Positions 45,682-55,444 of a DNA stretch of 64,000 nt are shown here, piece after piece (position 1 is the first letter of the stretch; each line of letters begins with the position of its first letter). The notes below the pieces were generated by a model, which did no database searches, was not told the DNA's origin, and worked only from the letters and a program-made list of their open reading frames with translations. This DNA comes from Acidobacteriaceae bacterium KBS 83 (GTDB taxonomy: Bacteria > Acidobacteriota > Terriglobia > Terriglobales > Acidobacteriaceae): assembly GCA_000381585.1 (NCBI GenBank), contig KB906737.1, positions 558,001 through 622,000 on the forward strand, given 5' to 3'. The position numbers were made by a program, and so were the translations under genes.

Positions 45682-47670
45682 ATGGACTTCCAACTCGTCA
45701 GCGATTACAAGCCCCGCGGTGACCAGGGCCGCGCCATCGAAGAGATCCTCTCCGGCCTGGCCGCCGGCGAGCAGCATCAGACGCTGCTCGGCGTCACAGG
45801 CTCCGGCAAGACTTTCACGATGGCAAAGGTCATTGAGGAGATGAACCGGCCGGCGCTCATCCTGGCACACAATAAAACCCTCGCTGCCCAACTCTTCCAC
45901 GAGTTCAAGCAGTTCTTCCCTTCGAACGCGGTTGAATACTTCGTCTCTTACTACGACTACTACCAGCCAGAGGCTTACATACCGTCCGGCGATCTCTACA
46001 TCGAGAAGGAAGCGACCATCAACGAAGAGCTGGACAAGCTACGGCTCTCCGCCACGCGTTCCCTCTTCGAGCGACGCGATGCGATTATCGTTGCCTCCGT
46101 CAGTTGCATATACGGTCTCGGCTCGCCGGAGGCGTATTACGGCATGCTGCTGCTGCTCGAGCGGGGACAGAAGATCAAGCGCGAGGACATCACGCGCCGC
46201 CTGGTTGAAATTCTGTATGAGCGCAACGATGGCGACTTCCGACGCGGCACCTTTCGCGTGCGCGGAGATGTCATCGAAGTCTTCCCTACCTACGATGAAA
46301 TGGCCTACCGCATCGAGCTTTTCGGCGACGAGATTGAAGCGCTCTCGCAGATCGATCCGCTGTTCGGAACGGTGCGGCAAAAATATGCGAGGCTCCCGAT
46401 CTATCCGAAGAGCCACTACGTCGTACAGCCAGATCGCAAGCGCTCGGCTATGGACTCCATCCTCGCCGAACTCGAATGGTGGGAAAAGGAGCTGGAGGGT
46501 CAGGGCCGCCTGGTTGAATCACAGCGTGTGCACCAACGAACGCGCTTTGACCTGGAAATGATCAAGTCTGTCGGTTACTGCCACGGCATCGAGAACTACT
46601 CGCGACACTTCAGCGGGCGGATGCCTGGTGAGGCGCCGCCAACACTGCTCGACTATTTCCCGCGCGACTACCTGCTCTTCATAGACGAAAGCCACGTTAC
46701 CGTGCCGCAACTCCACGGAATGTGGCATGGCGACCGCTCGCGCAAACAGAACCTGGTCGACTACGGCTTTCGCTTGCCGTCGGCGATGGACAATCGTCCG
46801 CTCAAATTCGACGAATTTGAGACCCGCACGAACCAGATTCTCTATGTCTCGGCTACTCCAGGTCCTTACGAACTCACTAAGTCTTCTGGGGTTGTCGTGG
46901 AGCAGATCATCCGTCCCACGGGCCTGCTCGATCCGCCGGTAGAGATTCGGCCGATCAAAGGACAGATTGACGATCTGCTTGCAGAGATTCGCCAGCGCGC
47001 GGCGAAGAACGAACGTGTTCTGGTAACGACACTGACCAAGCGCATGGCGGAAGATTTAGCCGGCTATTACACCGAGGTCGGCGTGAAGTGCCGCTACATG
47101 CACTCGGAGATCGAGACGCTGGAACGCGTGCGCTTGCTGCGTGATCTGCGCAAAGGCGAATACGACGTCCTGATCGGCATCAACCTCCTGCGTGAGGGCC
47201 TCGATCTGCCGGAAGTGTCTCTTGTTGCCATCCTCGACGCCGATAAGGAGGGATTCCTGCGCTCGCAGGGATCGCTTATCCAGACCATCGGCCGGGCAGC
47301 GCGAAACATCAATGGCTGCGCCATTTTGTATGCCGACAAGATGACGGACTCCATGCGTCGCGCCCTCGATGAAACCGAGCGGCGGCGCGTGATTCAGCAG
47401 GCACACAACGAGGAAAACGGCATCACGCCCGAGTCAATCCTTCGCCCCATCGACATGTCTCTCGCGCAGATTCTGAAGGCCGAATACGCCGACATGACCG
47501 AGCAGGACGAGACCACGCCAGAATTCCACAATCAGCAGGATCTGGATGCCTTCGTCGCTAAACTGGAAATGGAGATGCGCGAATCCGCAAAGAAGTTCGA
47601 GTTCGAAAAGGCAGCGAAGCTGCGCGATCGCGTCAAGGAGCTGAAGACAAAGGAATTTCTCTTCGGCTGA
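45682..47670 (+). CDS. uvrB: UvrABC excinuclease subunit B
   Basis: A 662-residue UvrB of normal length. Walker A GVTGSGKT is at 37-44; the beta-hairpin that melts DNA at lesions reads [17 protein letters not shown]2 helicase motifs continue ([32 protein letters not shown]). The C-terminal UVR domain that binds UvrC is present ([20 protein letters not shown]). UvrB loads onto damaged DNA with UvrA and directs dual incision by UvrC. Sits alone among unrelated genes, as is common in this group. Confidence 0.97.
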   Translation: MDFQLVSDYKPRGDQGRAIEEILSGLAAGEQHQTLLGVTGSGKTFTMAKVIEEMNRPALILAHNKTLAAQLFHEFKQFFPSNAVEYFVSYYDYYQPEAYIPSGDLYIEKEATINEELDKLRLSATRSLFERRDAIIVASVSCIYGLGSPEAYYGMLLLLERGQKIKREDITRRLVEILYERNDGDFRRGTFRVRGDVIEVFPTYDEMAYRIELFGDEIEALSQIDPLFGTVRQKYARLPIYPKSHYVVQPDRKRSAMDSILAELEWWEKELEGQGRLVESQRVHQRTRFDLEMIKSVGYCHGIENYSRHFSGRMPGEAPPTLLDYFPRDYLLFIDESHVTVPQLHGMWHGDRSRKQNLVDYGFRLPSAMDNRPLKFDEFETRTNQILYVSATPGPYELTKSSGVVVEQIIRPTGLLDPPVEIRPIKGQIDDLLAEIRQRAAKNERVLVTTLTKRMAEDLAGYYTEVGVKCRYMHSEIETLERVRLLRDLRKGEYDVLIGINLLREGLDLPEVSLVAILDADKEGFLRSQGSLIQTIGRAARNINGCAILYADKMTDSMRRALDETERRRVIQQAHNEENGITPESILRPIDMSLAQILKAEYADMTEQDETTPEFHNQQDLDAFVAKLEMEMRESAKKFEFEKAAKLRDRVKELKTKEFLFG

Positions 47671-47677
47671 GGCCCGT

Positions 47678-47713
47678 AAAAAAAGAAAGGGGCCGCTCTT
47701 CGCAACGCCCCTT
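47678..47713 (-). terminator. Terminator of the monooxygenase-like gene (partly bidirectional)
   Basis: AAGGGGC, a 13-base loop, GCCCCTT: on the minus strand the stem is followed by TCTTTTTTT, a good intrinsic terminator; on the plus strand it is followed by CTT only. It lies between the uvrB stop and the convergent gene. Confidence 0.75.
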
Positions 47714-47730
47714 CTTGCCTGCAACTTAAC

Positions 47731-48027
47731 TCAGCCCTTTGCAGCCAGAATCTCGATCTTATGTATCTGGGGATCGCTGGAGAACAACTCCTTCGCGTTC
47801 GCAATCAGCGCCTTGGCGATCTCTCCATTCAGGTGAGCCTCACGTCCCGACTCATCCTGAAAGGTATCGAAAATACCAAACCTTCCTCCACCCAGATTGA
47901 CCGCATACCAGGTCACGGTTCCAGGCTCGGCTTCCGCTAACGGCTGAGCTGACTTGAGAAACGCCTCCACCTGACTCTCTTTGCCAGGCTTTGCCTGGAC
48001 TGTGGCCCAGATTGCAAGCTTAACCAT
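47731..48027 (-). CDS. Antibiotic-biosynthesis-monooxygenase-like (ABM) protein
   Basis: A 98-residue dimeric ferredoxin-like protein: ATVQAKPGKESQVEAFLKSA, then EPGTVTWYAVNLGGGRFGIF and EAHLNGEIAKALIANA. This is the ABM/YgiN quinol-monooxygenase pattern, in which a small cofactor-free enzyme oxidises quinols or anthrones. AAGGAG precedes the ATG. No pathway neighbours; convergent with uvrB. Confidence 0.85.
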   Translation of the reverse strand: MVKLAIWATVQAKPGKESQVEAFLKSAQPLAEAEPGTVTWYAVNLGGGRFGIFDTFQDESGREAHLNGEIAKALIANAKELFSSDPQIHKIEILAAKG

Positions 48028-48223
48028 GAAGTAACTCCTTTCTCCACATCAGATGCCCGCGTGGCAAAGCTGTTACAGGGCAACTCTGTAAATTTCGTAT
48101 GACGCGAAAGGAAAGCCGTTGTATCGTGGTGCCGTCCCCCAGACCGATGTAGACCGATGTGATCGTTGGGCCTTGGGCGTCGGGACTGCGCGGCCGCTCT
48201 AACATTTCCGAGGAGGAATTGCC

Positions 48224-48733
48224 ATGCAGTGTCCAGCCTGCTCCACAGAAAATCCGGCCGGTGCCACATTCTGCCAGAATTGCGGCGCTTCGTTGAGCGC
48301 AGCTCCACCGCCGCCTTCGGGCGGCTTTACCCAGGTACCGCAGCCGGCTACGACGCCTGCCGCTGCCGGCTACGCCCCGGCGCAAAGCGGCGGTCTGTCC
48401 GACAATTCTGCTGCCGCTATTGCTTACATCACGATCATCCCAGCCATCATCTTCCTGGTAATGGAGCCCTACAATCGCAAGCCATTCGTGCGCTACCACG
48501 CCATGCAATGCATCGGTCTGCATGTGCTTTGGCTTGCGGTGTGGCTAGTACTGATGGTCCTCGGCATCATGCTCGCGATGGTTCATCTTCACATGCTGGT
48601 GCTGCTGCTCTGGCCGATCTGCTGGATCGGGCTGGTGGTCCTATGGCTGCTCTGTATCGTCAGTGCCGCACAGGGCAAGTGGTTCAAGCTGCCCATCATT
48701 GGCGATTTTGCGCGGAAGCAGGCTGGCGCGTAG
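48224..48733 (+). CDS. Zinc-ribbon membrane protein (DUF4870-like)
   Basis: A 169-residue protein. Cys3, Cys6, Cys17 and Cys20 form an N-terminal zinc ribbon (CPACSTENPAGATFCQNCGA). A proline-rich linker follows, then three hydrophobic helices (AIAYITIIPAIIFLVM; HVLWLAVWLVLMVLGIML; WPICWIGLVVLWLLCIV) and NRKPFVRYHAMQC, the DUF4870-type motif. GAGGAGG precedes the ATG. Role unknown; such proteins may be zinc- or redox-responsive membrane sensors. Confidence 0.87.
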   Translation: MQCPACSTENPAGATFCQNCGASLSAAPPPPSGGFTQVPQPATTPAAAGYAPAQSGGLSDNSAAAIAYITIIPAIIFLVMEPYNRKPFVRYHAMQCIGLHVLWLAVWLVLMVLGIMLAMVHLHMLVLLLWPICWIGLVVLWLLCIVSAAQGKWFKLPIIGDFARKQAGA

Positions 48734-48756
48734 TCAAGGCTCGTTCAGATCGGAGG

Positions 48757-48789
48757 AAGGCCGGCGGACCCCACCCGGCCTTTTCTTTT
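48757..48789 (+). terminator. Terminator after the zinc-ribbon gene
   Basis: AAGGCCGG, a 10-base loop, CCGGCCTT, then TTCTTTT: a good intrinsic terminator 23 bases after the stop. Confidence 0.85.
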
Positions 48790-48878
48790 GGCCGCTTTTC
48801 TTATCTGAGCCACGCAGCAAACTGTCTTCTAATTCGATCTCTAGCCGGGCAATCCCGGCAGCTCAAGCATGGCAAGGG

Positions 48879-50153
48879 TCACTCCACCTCCTGCCGGGCG
48901 CGGTAGCCATCGCGCGCAACCACGTCATATTTCAGGCTGTGGTGTTTTTCGTCCTGCATTTGCAGCGGCTTACCTTCATTGTCAACCAACTCTACTCGGA
49001 TCTTGCGATAGCTCCCATCTTCCTTCGCATTCGTGGGTCTATAACTCACGACGTACTGATTGCGAATCGCAGAATTGATATCGCGGAAGATCTCGGGCAT
49101 CTCGCCTGCAAAGCGTGGGAAATATGCCTTGCCGCCTGTCATGCCGGCGAAGGTCCGCAATTGATTGTCAGCCTGCAAATAGTCGATTTCATGGGCCCCA
49201 AACATGCCGCCGCGTGCATTCCCGGTCAGACGCGCGGTTTGACCAGTACTGACCGCGTAAATAGTCACGTCGGGGGTGGCCTTTACCTTCTGCATGATCT
49301 TGTCGAGGTTGATTTTCGAGAAGGTATCGAGCCCGGAACCGATGAAAACGACGTACTTGCGCCCTTCCACCCGGCTCAGCCGGTCCAGGGTTTCGTAAAG
49401 CGCGTCAAAGGTATTCGTTTCGTTAAATCCCGGGATTTGCAGCGAATTGAGCGACTCGTATACCAGCCGCTTGTCCTCCGTGAAGTCGGTCAGTATGTGC
49501 GTGTGCATGTCGAAAGTGGCGACGGCGATGTAATCATCCGGACGCAACTGCTGTGCAAACGCATAGGCTGCGTTCCGCATGTCATAGATGAACCAGTAAT
49601 TGTTGGCGGCAAACTCGCACAGCAATACTGCGGTGATAGGCGCCTGTGTCCGGCCAAACGAGACAATCTCCTGGGGCTTGCCATCCTCGAAAATACGGAA
49701 GTTCTCCTCCTTCAGATTGGGTACGAACTGGTGGGTCTTCTGCAGCAGTACACCGACATCGACCGTCACAACCGGAACGTTGACGCGAAGCGAGAAGTTT
49801 TCCAGCCCCTTGGGATTCTTGACCTCCGGGGGCGGCGGTGGAGGAGGCACATCTTCCTTGGGAGTCTTTTTGGGCAGCGCGATCGCACCGCTGTCACCTC
49901 CCGGACCACCGGCCTCCGGGGCCGTCTGGTCCTGGTTCGGGGCAGGGTTCTGTTGTGGCGGGGTTGATCCCGGCATCTGGTACTGGCCGTTGTGTTGCGG
50001 CTCCTGCTGCGCGGGAGGCGTCTGCTGCTGATCAGACGAGGTGCTTTGCGCAATGACGGGTGTCGCTGCGAGGCCTGCGGCCAGTGATGCAGCAGCGAGA
50101 AGACGAACGAATCGATGCACGAGCAAGGAACTTACCTCGGGAGCCACACCCAT
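48879..50153 (-). CDS. Exported VWFA-related protein (acidobacterial type)
   Basis: About 424 residues. A signal segment (HRFVRLLAAASLAAGLAATP) is followed by a long proline/glutamine-rich linker, then the VWA-like domain of the acidobacterial group: VTVDVGVLLQKTHQFVPNLK, FRIFEDGKPQEIVSF, and VVFIGSGLDTFSKINLDK, but with a modified MIDAS (the canonical DxSxS is not obvious). The C-terminus is a beta domain. Such proteins are exported in large numbers in acidobacteria with no known function. Start 50153 (ATG) has no ribosome site; GTG at 50120 is possible. Divergent from the S55 gene. Confidence 0.85.
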   Translation of the reverse strand: MGVAPEVSSLLVHRFVRLLAAASLAAGLAATPVIAQSTSSDQQQTPPAQQEPQHNGQYQMPGSTPPQQNPAPNQDQTAPEAGGPGGDSGAIALPKKTPKEDVPPPPPPPEVKNPKGLENFSLRVNVPVVTVDVGVLLQKTHQFVPNLKEENFRIFEDGKPQEIVSFGRTQAPITAVLLCEFAANNYWFIYDMRNAAYAFAQQLRPDDYIAVATFDMHTHILTDFTEDKRLVYESLNSLQIPGFNETNTFDALYETLDRLSRVEGRKYVVFIGSGLDTFSKINLDKIMQKVKATPDVTIYAVSTGQTARLTGNARGGMFGAHEIDYLQADNQLRTFAGMTGGKAYFPRFAGEMPEIFRDINSAIRNQYVVSYRPTNAKEDGSYRKIRVELVDNEGKPLQMQDEKHHSLKYDVVARDGYRARQEVE

Positions 50154-50336
50154 AAGGACGGTTACCCGCGCCGAAAGTTGGCGGCCCGCCCGCAACCGTC
50201 TACTGTTAAAGACGTGCGAGCCCACCGTTTTGACGTCTCCGCCGCCATTCTGGAACCATTTTCCTACGATTGCGCTCAGCGGAGTATTGATACCAGTGAT
50301 GTCTCCTTCGAGAGATGCCACGAGAACACCCTTGCC

Positions 50337-52145
50337 ATGAACTACATCTTTCGGAAAATGGCGTTATTAGCGCCATTGCTGACGATTATTCTTGCTCCGG
50401 CGGGGCTATATGCGCAAACCGCCCCGCCAGCACAGGCGCCGGAGCCTGTTCCCACAGAGGTACGTACTCCCCCTCCTCCGGCCACCCCACCGGATTCCGC
50501 CACTGCGGGCATCTTCCCACTGGACCAGGTGCACCGCGGGGAGCACGGTGTCGCCTACACGGTTTTTGAGGGAGTTGCGCCCTCTGCTGTAGAGGTGGAG
50601 ATTTTGGGCATTCTCCACAATGCATTGGGACCGCATCAAGACATGATTTTGGCCCGGCTGGGAGGAAAGGACGCCATTTACACCGGTGTAGTGGCAGGTA
50701 TGAGCGGCAGTCCGGTTTATATCAACGGAAAGCTCGCTGGTGCGCTCGCCTTCCGTATCGGTCAGTTCAGCAAGGAGCCGATCGCCGGTATCACGCCCAT
50801 CCAGCAAATGCTCGAAGTCAAAGAGATGCCCCAGGTTGGCGTCACGCCCACGAATAACGGCAAGGCAGAAAGCGGCAGCGCTGAAATTCGGCCTATCGAG
50901 ACGCCGCTGCTCTTCAGCGGATTCAGCCAGCAGGCAGTCGACGCATTTAAGGACCGCTTCGCCGCGCAAGGGCTCACGCCCGTGGTTGGCGTGGGTGGCG
51001 GCTCGAGTACTGAGAAGCAGCCAGAGCCGATCGAGCCGGGTTCTTCCGTCAGCGCCCTACTGGTGCGCGGCGACATGGAGGTCGCGGCGACCTGCACCGC
51101 CACCTATGTCGATAAGAACCAGCTTCTGGCTTGCGGCCACCCCATCACTCAGACCGGCGCCCTCTCCGTGCCCATGACCAAGGCGGAGGTCGTGGCTACG
51201 CTTCCCTCGCCGCTCAACGCTTTCAAGATCGTGAACACCACCGAAGAAGTTGGCGCCTTCACCCAGGACCGGCAGACGGCCATCCGCGGTGAGTTCGGAG
51301 CCAAGGCACATATGGTGCCTGTAACAGTTACGTTTAACTCGGCTGCAGGAACACGTCCCGTGCACTTCGACGTCGTGGACAGCCCGGAACTCACCCCGCT
51401 GCTCATGCTCATCTCCATCTATCAGTCCATGATGCAGAGCAACAGTTACGCAGCCGAGACCACCTATCGCATTCGAGAGCGCGTCGCCATCGATGGCGCA
51501 CCGGATCTGGATCTGACCCGTTTCGCCGCGCCAACTACCGGAATACCAGCGGCTCTCGGCGCAACGCTCGAGATGGGTGAACCACTCGTGCAACTGTACG
51601 GCAATCCCGCGCGGCGTGGTCTGTTGCGCAGCGTTTCGCTGGATATCGACACTCTGCCCGGCCGGCAGACCATGGAGATCGAAAGTGCTGAACACGAGGG
51701 CGGCGCTGTACATGCCGGCGATACCGTGTCCCTGCGGGCAACTCTGCGGCCGTGGCGGGGTGCAACACGCGCCATCGACATCCCTGTCAAACTGCCGCGC
51801 ACGCTGCCCGAGGGTCCTGTCCGTCTGGTAGTGAGCGACGCGGCCACCGTTGACCACATGCTGGAAGCCCCAGCCAACCATCTCGACATGAATGACACTG
51901 TGGCCGCCTTGAATGCGACCCACGCCAACGATCGTGTATATGTAACCATGCTTACTCCTCAGCCGCAGGCGCGCCTTGATGGGCGGACGCTTACGCAGCT
52001 CCCCATTTCCATGGCCAATGTGCTCGATCCGCTGCGCGCCAATCGGATGCTCACATTGAATGGCGAGTCCGCGGTTGCTGTAACATCTGTCCCCATGGAT
52101 GCGGTCGTGACTGGCAACCAGGTCGTCACGATTCAGGTGGAATAA
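50337..52145 (+). CDS. SpoIVB-type (S55) peptidase domain protein
   Basis: A 602-residue exported protein with a signal peptide (ALLAPLLTIILAPAGLYAQ). The SpoIVB peptidase domain occupies about residues 55-280: HRGEHGVAYTVFEGVAPS with the histidine and GVVAGMSGSPVYINGK with the serine. SpoIVB peptidases of Bacillus start sigma-K signalling; here no spore genes exist, so a self-cleaving or periplasmic signalling role is inferred. The C-terminal half is a beta-rich region of unknown type. The long upstream open frame is not supported. It shares a divergent region with the VWA gene. Confidence 0.85.
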   Translation: MNYIFRKMALLAPLLTIILAPAGLYAQTAPPAQAPEPVPTEVRTPPPPATPPDSATAGIFPLDQVHRGEHGVAYTVFEGVAPSAVEVEILGILHNALGPHQDMILARLGGKDAIYTGVVAGMSGSPVYINGKLAGALAFRIGQFSKEPIAGITPIQQMLEVKEMPQVGVTPTNNGKAESGSAEIRPIETPLLFSGFSQQAVDAFKDRFAAQGLTPVVGVGGGSSTEKQPEPIEPGSSVSALLVRGDMEVAATCTATYVDKNQLLACGHPITQTGALSVPMTKAEVVATLPSPLNAFKIVNTTEEVGAFTQDRQTAIRGEFGAKAHMVPVTVTFNSAAGTRPVHFDVVDSPELTPLLMLISIYQSMMQSNSYAAETTYRIRERVAIDGAPDLDLTRFAAPTTGIPAALGATLEMGEPLVQLYGNPARRGLLRSVSLDIDTLPGRQTMEIESAEHEGGAVHAGDTVSLRATLRPWRGATRAIDIPVKLPRTLPEGPVRLVVSDAATVDHMLEAPANHLDMNDTVAALNATHANDRVYVTMLTPQPQARLDGRTLTQLPISMANVLDPLRANRMLTLNGESAVAVTSVPMDAVVTGNQVVTIQVE

Positions 52146-52186
52146 AAGAGCAGTACCGTGCTGAAGGACGGAGCGGACGAGGAACG

Positions 52187-53194
52187 ATGCCAGAGATCCG
52201 AGGCTATGCAACACATGCTGCCGGGGCCGAACTGCTTGCATACCGGTATGAGGTCGGGGAACTGGGCGCCGACGAGGTACAAGTTCGTATCAGTCATTGT
52301 GGTATTTGCCGAAGCGATCTCCATTTAATCGACAACGATTGGCAGGTCAGCAAATTTCCTTTCGTTCCGGGCCACGAAATCGTGGGAACCGTGGAAGCGG
52401 TCGGCAAGGCAGTGCAAAAACTGCAGCCGGGCGAACGCGTTGGTGTCGGCTGGCAGTCCGGTAGTTGCGGCAATTGCACATGGTGTCGCTCGGGCAAAGA
52501 AAACCTTTGTCCGGACTCGCAGCCGACCTGCGTGCACCGCAACGGTGGCTTTGCCGACGCGGTACGTGTTCCGGCGCGCTTTATCATCCCCATCCCCGAG
52601 GCGCTCGAGAGCGAGAATGCGGCGCCACTTCTCTGCGCCGGCATCACGGTCTACACGCCGCTGCGTACATACGGTGTCTCGCCTGCCTCTCGCGTCGCTA
52701 TTGTCGGCGTCGGCGGTCTGGGTCATCTGGCCCTGCAGTTCGCACGCGTCTTCGGCGCGGAGGTGACAGCTTTCTCCACCTCGCCGGCAAAGGAAGAGGA
52801 AGCCCGGGCAATGGGTGCCCATCACTTCTGCAATTCGCGTGAGAGCAAGGGCATGAAGGCACTTGGTGGCTCGCTGGACTTGATCATCTCTACCGTGAAT
52901 GCGGACCAGGACTGGAGCGCCTTCCTGACCACGCTGCGGCCGGAGGGCGTGCTCTGCCTGGTCGGTGCGCCCAGCAGGCCACTGCAGATTCCTGGCTCTT
53001 TGCTGATCCAGGCGGCAAGGACTGTTAGCGGCAGCAACACCGGCAGCCCCCTGGCTCTGGCGGAGATGCTCGACGTTGCCGCGCGCCACAAGGTGAAGGC
53101 GCAAACCGAGCGCTTCCCGATGGGGAGAGTCAACGAAGCCGTCGCCAAGGTTCGCAAGGGGGCGGTGCGCTATCGCGCCGTGCTCGCCAATTGA
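52187..53194 (+). CDS. Zinc-dependent alcohol dehydrogenase (NADP-type)
   Basis: A 335-residue MDR with full zinc sites: catalytic Cys38 in HCGICRSD and His63 in GHEIVG, structural Cys94, Cys97, Cys100 and Cys108 (CGNCTWCRSGKENLC). The cofactor motif is GVGGLGHLA. This is the YahK/CAD group acting on aldehydes with broad specificity, probably NADP-linked. GAGGAAC precedes the ATG. It starts 41 bases after the S55 gene and may be co-transcribed. Confidence 0.92.
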   Translation: MPEIRGYATHAAGAELLAYRYEVGELGADEVQVRISHCGICRSDLHLIDNDWQVSKFPFVPGHEIVGTVEAVGKAVQKLQPGERVGVGWQSGSCGNCTWCRSGKENLCPDSQPTCVHRNGGFADAVRVPARFIIPIPEALESENAAPLLCAGITVYTPLRTYGVSPASRVAIVGVGGLGHLALQFARVFGAEVTAFSTSPAKEEEARAMGAHHFCNSRESKGMKALGGSLDLIISTVNADQDWSAFLTTLRPEGVLCLVGAPSRPLQIPGSLLIQAARTVSGSNTGSPLALAEMLDVAARHKVKAQTERFPMGRVNEAVAKVRKGAVRYRAVLAN

Positions 53195-53218
53195 GTCCCT
53201 GCTTTAGACTTAAGCCAC

Positions 53219-55438
53219 ATGTCTTTTCGCACTGTGAGCCTTTCCCTTTTACTCTGCTCCGCCTCCCTGAACTGTGTCGCGCAGGGTACCAAGGTCTGGA
53301 CCGAGTCGCATATGGAGGACTGGGAGAAGGGGCGGCCACAGGGGGTCGCTATTTCGAGCGATGGCTCACTGTCCGCCGCACCGGCCAGTACTCTTACGGC
53401 CACGACGCCCTCTACGTATATCTGGGCTCTCAACAGCGATAAATCCGGTGATGCGTATGTAGCGACCGGTTCACCAGCCACGGTGCTTCGCATTGCTTCC
53501 GACGGCAAGACCACAGCCCTGTTCAAGACCAAGGACATGAGCGTGCAGGCGGTCGCAGTCGGCCCCGATGGCTCTGTCTATGCAGCCACGCTCCCAAATG
53601 GCAAGGTCTACCGGGTCCCTGCCGGCTCAACCGACCTTGAGCAGGAGAAGGCTTCGGTCGTCTTCGATCCCGAGAAGCTCGAGGGCGTAAAACCCGACGC
53701 CGCTCCCAAGTACATCTGGGCTCTCGCCTTCGGACCGGATGGAGCGCTCTACATTGCGACCGGTGGACCGGCGGCAGTGTATCGCGTCCGCACTCCCGCG
53801 GCCGATGCCCATGCGGAGCGATTCTTCCAGAGTGATGAACAGCACATCCGCACGATGCTCTTCGAGAAGGATGGCAATCTGCTCGCCGGCTCGGATGGCG
53901 ATGGCCTGGTCTACCGCATCGACAAGGCGGGCAAAGGCTTCATCCTCTTCAACGCCCCCAAGCGCGAAGTCACGGCACTGACGGCGTCGGCTGCCGGGCA
54001 GATTTATGTGGCCACCGTCGGGGAGAAGGGCAAGAGCAACCTGCCGCCCCTGCCGGTCCAAGGCATTGCTGCCGTCACTGCGACGATCACGATCGTGACT
54101 CCCGGGTCGGTGCAGGCCTCCAACAACAACTCCCTGGTGCCGGATGGCTCTGAAGTATATGAGCTTGATCCGAACGGCGCCGCCCGCAAGCTGTGGGCGC
54201 CTCACGACGATGTCGTCTATGGTCTGCACTGGACGGCTGACGGCCTCCTGGCAGCAACCGGCAATCGCGGCCGCATCTATCGCATCCGCGAGAACGGTGA
54301 GTTTGCCGACATCGCCCGCGTTGAGGCATCACAGGCCACCGGGTTCGCGCCTGCGCCTGATGGCGTCTACGTGGGGACCAGCAATGGAGGCAAGCTCTAT
54401 CACTTGAGCGCGCAGAGCTCCGAGGGCAGTCTGCAGAGTGATGTGCAGGACGCAGGGGCGGTGGCGCGCTGGGGCCGGAGCGAGGTAGATGCCACCGGAG
54501 CGGGCTACCAGCTCGCCGTGCGGACCGGCAACGTCAACAACGCCGACCGTGGCTGGAGCGAGTGGAAGCCTGTAGGCGTGGATGCTGCGGCGGCTGTGCC
54601 GCAGGCGCGTTTCGGCCAGTGGAAGCTCACGCTAAAACCGGGCACCCAGGTCCATGCGATATCGCTGAGTTACCTGGCGGCGAACATCGCCCCGGTGGTG
54701 GACGAGGTCGTCGTGATGCCGGGGGCACGGGTGAACCAGCAGGCGCAGTTTCAGCCGCCGGCGCCGCCGGTGATGATCAACCTGCCTTCCGCGTCGGCAA
54801 ACGTCATGAATATCCAGCAGGACCAGGCGACCGCGCCGCTTCAGGGTGTCAAGGACAAGGGCTCCATAACCGCGCGCTGGGCGGCGCATGACGACAATGG
54901 AGATGACCTCGTCTTCGCGCTTTACTACCGCAGCTCCGGTGAGCAGAACTGGCAACTGCTAAAGGACAATGTCACCGATCGGTACTACACCTTCGAGGCG
55001 GCACAGTTGCCGGATGCACCGTATCAACTCAAGGTTGTGGCCAGCGATGCGCCATCGCACAATCCGGGCGATGCACTGATCAGCGAACGCACCAGCGACC
55101 GCTTCGTCGTCGACACTGCTTCGCCCGCCATCGCCAATCTGGTGGCGAAGCTCGAAGGCGGCAAGATGCATGTGACGGCGGAGGCCAAGGACCCGGGCTC
55201 GGCGGTTACGCACGCGGAGTACTCGATCGATGCCGGTCCGTGGCAGTACGTCGAGCCGGTAAGCAAGATCTCCGACGCCAATACCGAACGCTATGACTTC
55301 TCTGCCCCGTTACCGCAGCCGTCGGAACAGTTGCGCGTGGCGAAGCTGCCGCCGGCGAATCCGAACGAGCATGTCGTGACGCTGCGCGTCTTCGACCGCT
55401 ACGAGAATTCAGCTACAGCGAAGACGGTAGTCCGATGA
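53219..55438 (+). CDS. Large exported propeller with Ig/FN3-like C-terminus
   Basis: A 739-residue protein with a signal peptide (FRTVSLSLLLCSASLNCVA). Residues about 60-400 are propeller blades (AVGPDGSVYAATLPNGKVYR; AFGPDGALYIATGGPAAVYR; LFEKDGNLLAGSDGDGLVYR; APAPDGVYVGTSNGGKLYHL). Residues about 430-735 are beta domains ending in HVVTLRVFDRYENSATAKTV. It probably binds sugar or protein outside the cell. It lies 24 bases downstream of the alcohol dehydrogenase and 6 bases upstream of the LolC/E permease, which suggests one transcript. Confidence 0.85.
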   Translation: MSFRTVSLSLLLCSASLNCVAQGTKVWTESHMEDWEKGRPQGVAISSDGSLSAAPASTLTATTPSTYIWALNSDKSGDAYVATGSPATVLRIASDGKTTALFKTKDMSVQAVAVGPDGSVYAATLPNGKVYRVPAGSTDLEQEKASVVFDPEKLEGVKPDAAPKYIWALAFGPDGALYIATGGPAAVYRVRTPAADAHAERFFQSDEQHIRTMLFEKDGNLLAGSDGDGLVYRIDKAGKGFILFNAPKREVTALTASAAGQIYVATVGEKGKSNLPPLPVQGIAAVTATITIVTPGSVQASNNNSLVPDGSEVYELDPNGAARKLWAPHDDVVYGLHWTADGLLAATGNRGRIYRIRENGEFADIARVEASQATGFAPAPDGVYVGTSNGGKLYHLSAQSSEGSLQSDVQDAGAVARWGRSEVDATGAGYQLAVRTGNVNNADRGWSEWKPVGVDAAAAVPQARFGQWKLTLKPGTQVHAISLSYLAANIAPVVDEVVVMPGARVNQQAQFQPPAPPVMINLPSASANVMNIQQDQATAPLQGVKDKGSITARWAAHDDNGDDLVFALYYRSSGEQNWQLLKDNVTDRYYTFEAAQLPDAPYQLKVVASDAPSHNPGDALISERTSDRFVVDTASPAIANLVAKLEGGKMHVTAEAKDPGSAVTHAEYSIDAGPWQYVEPVSKISDANTERYDFSAPLPQPSEQLRVAKLPPANPNEHVVTLRVFDRYENSATAKTVVR

Positions 55439-55444
55439 CCTTCC

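Noticed and set aside
51057-52241. 394-codon open frame on the minus strand
   Set aside because: Antisense to the S55 peptidase gene; histidine/arginine-rich shadow of GC-rich coding sequence.
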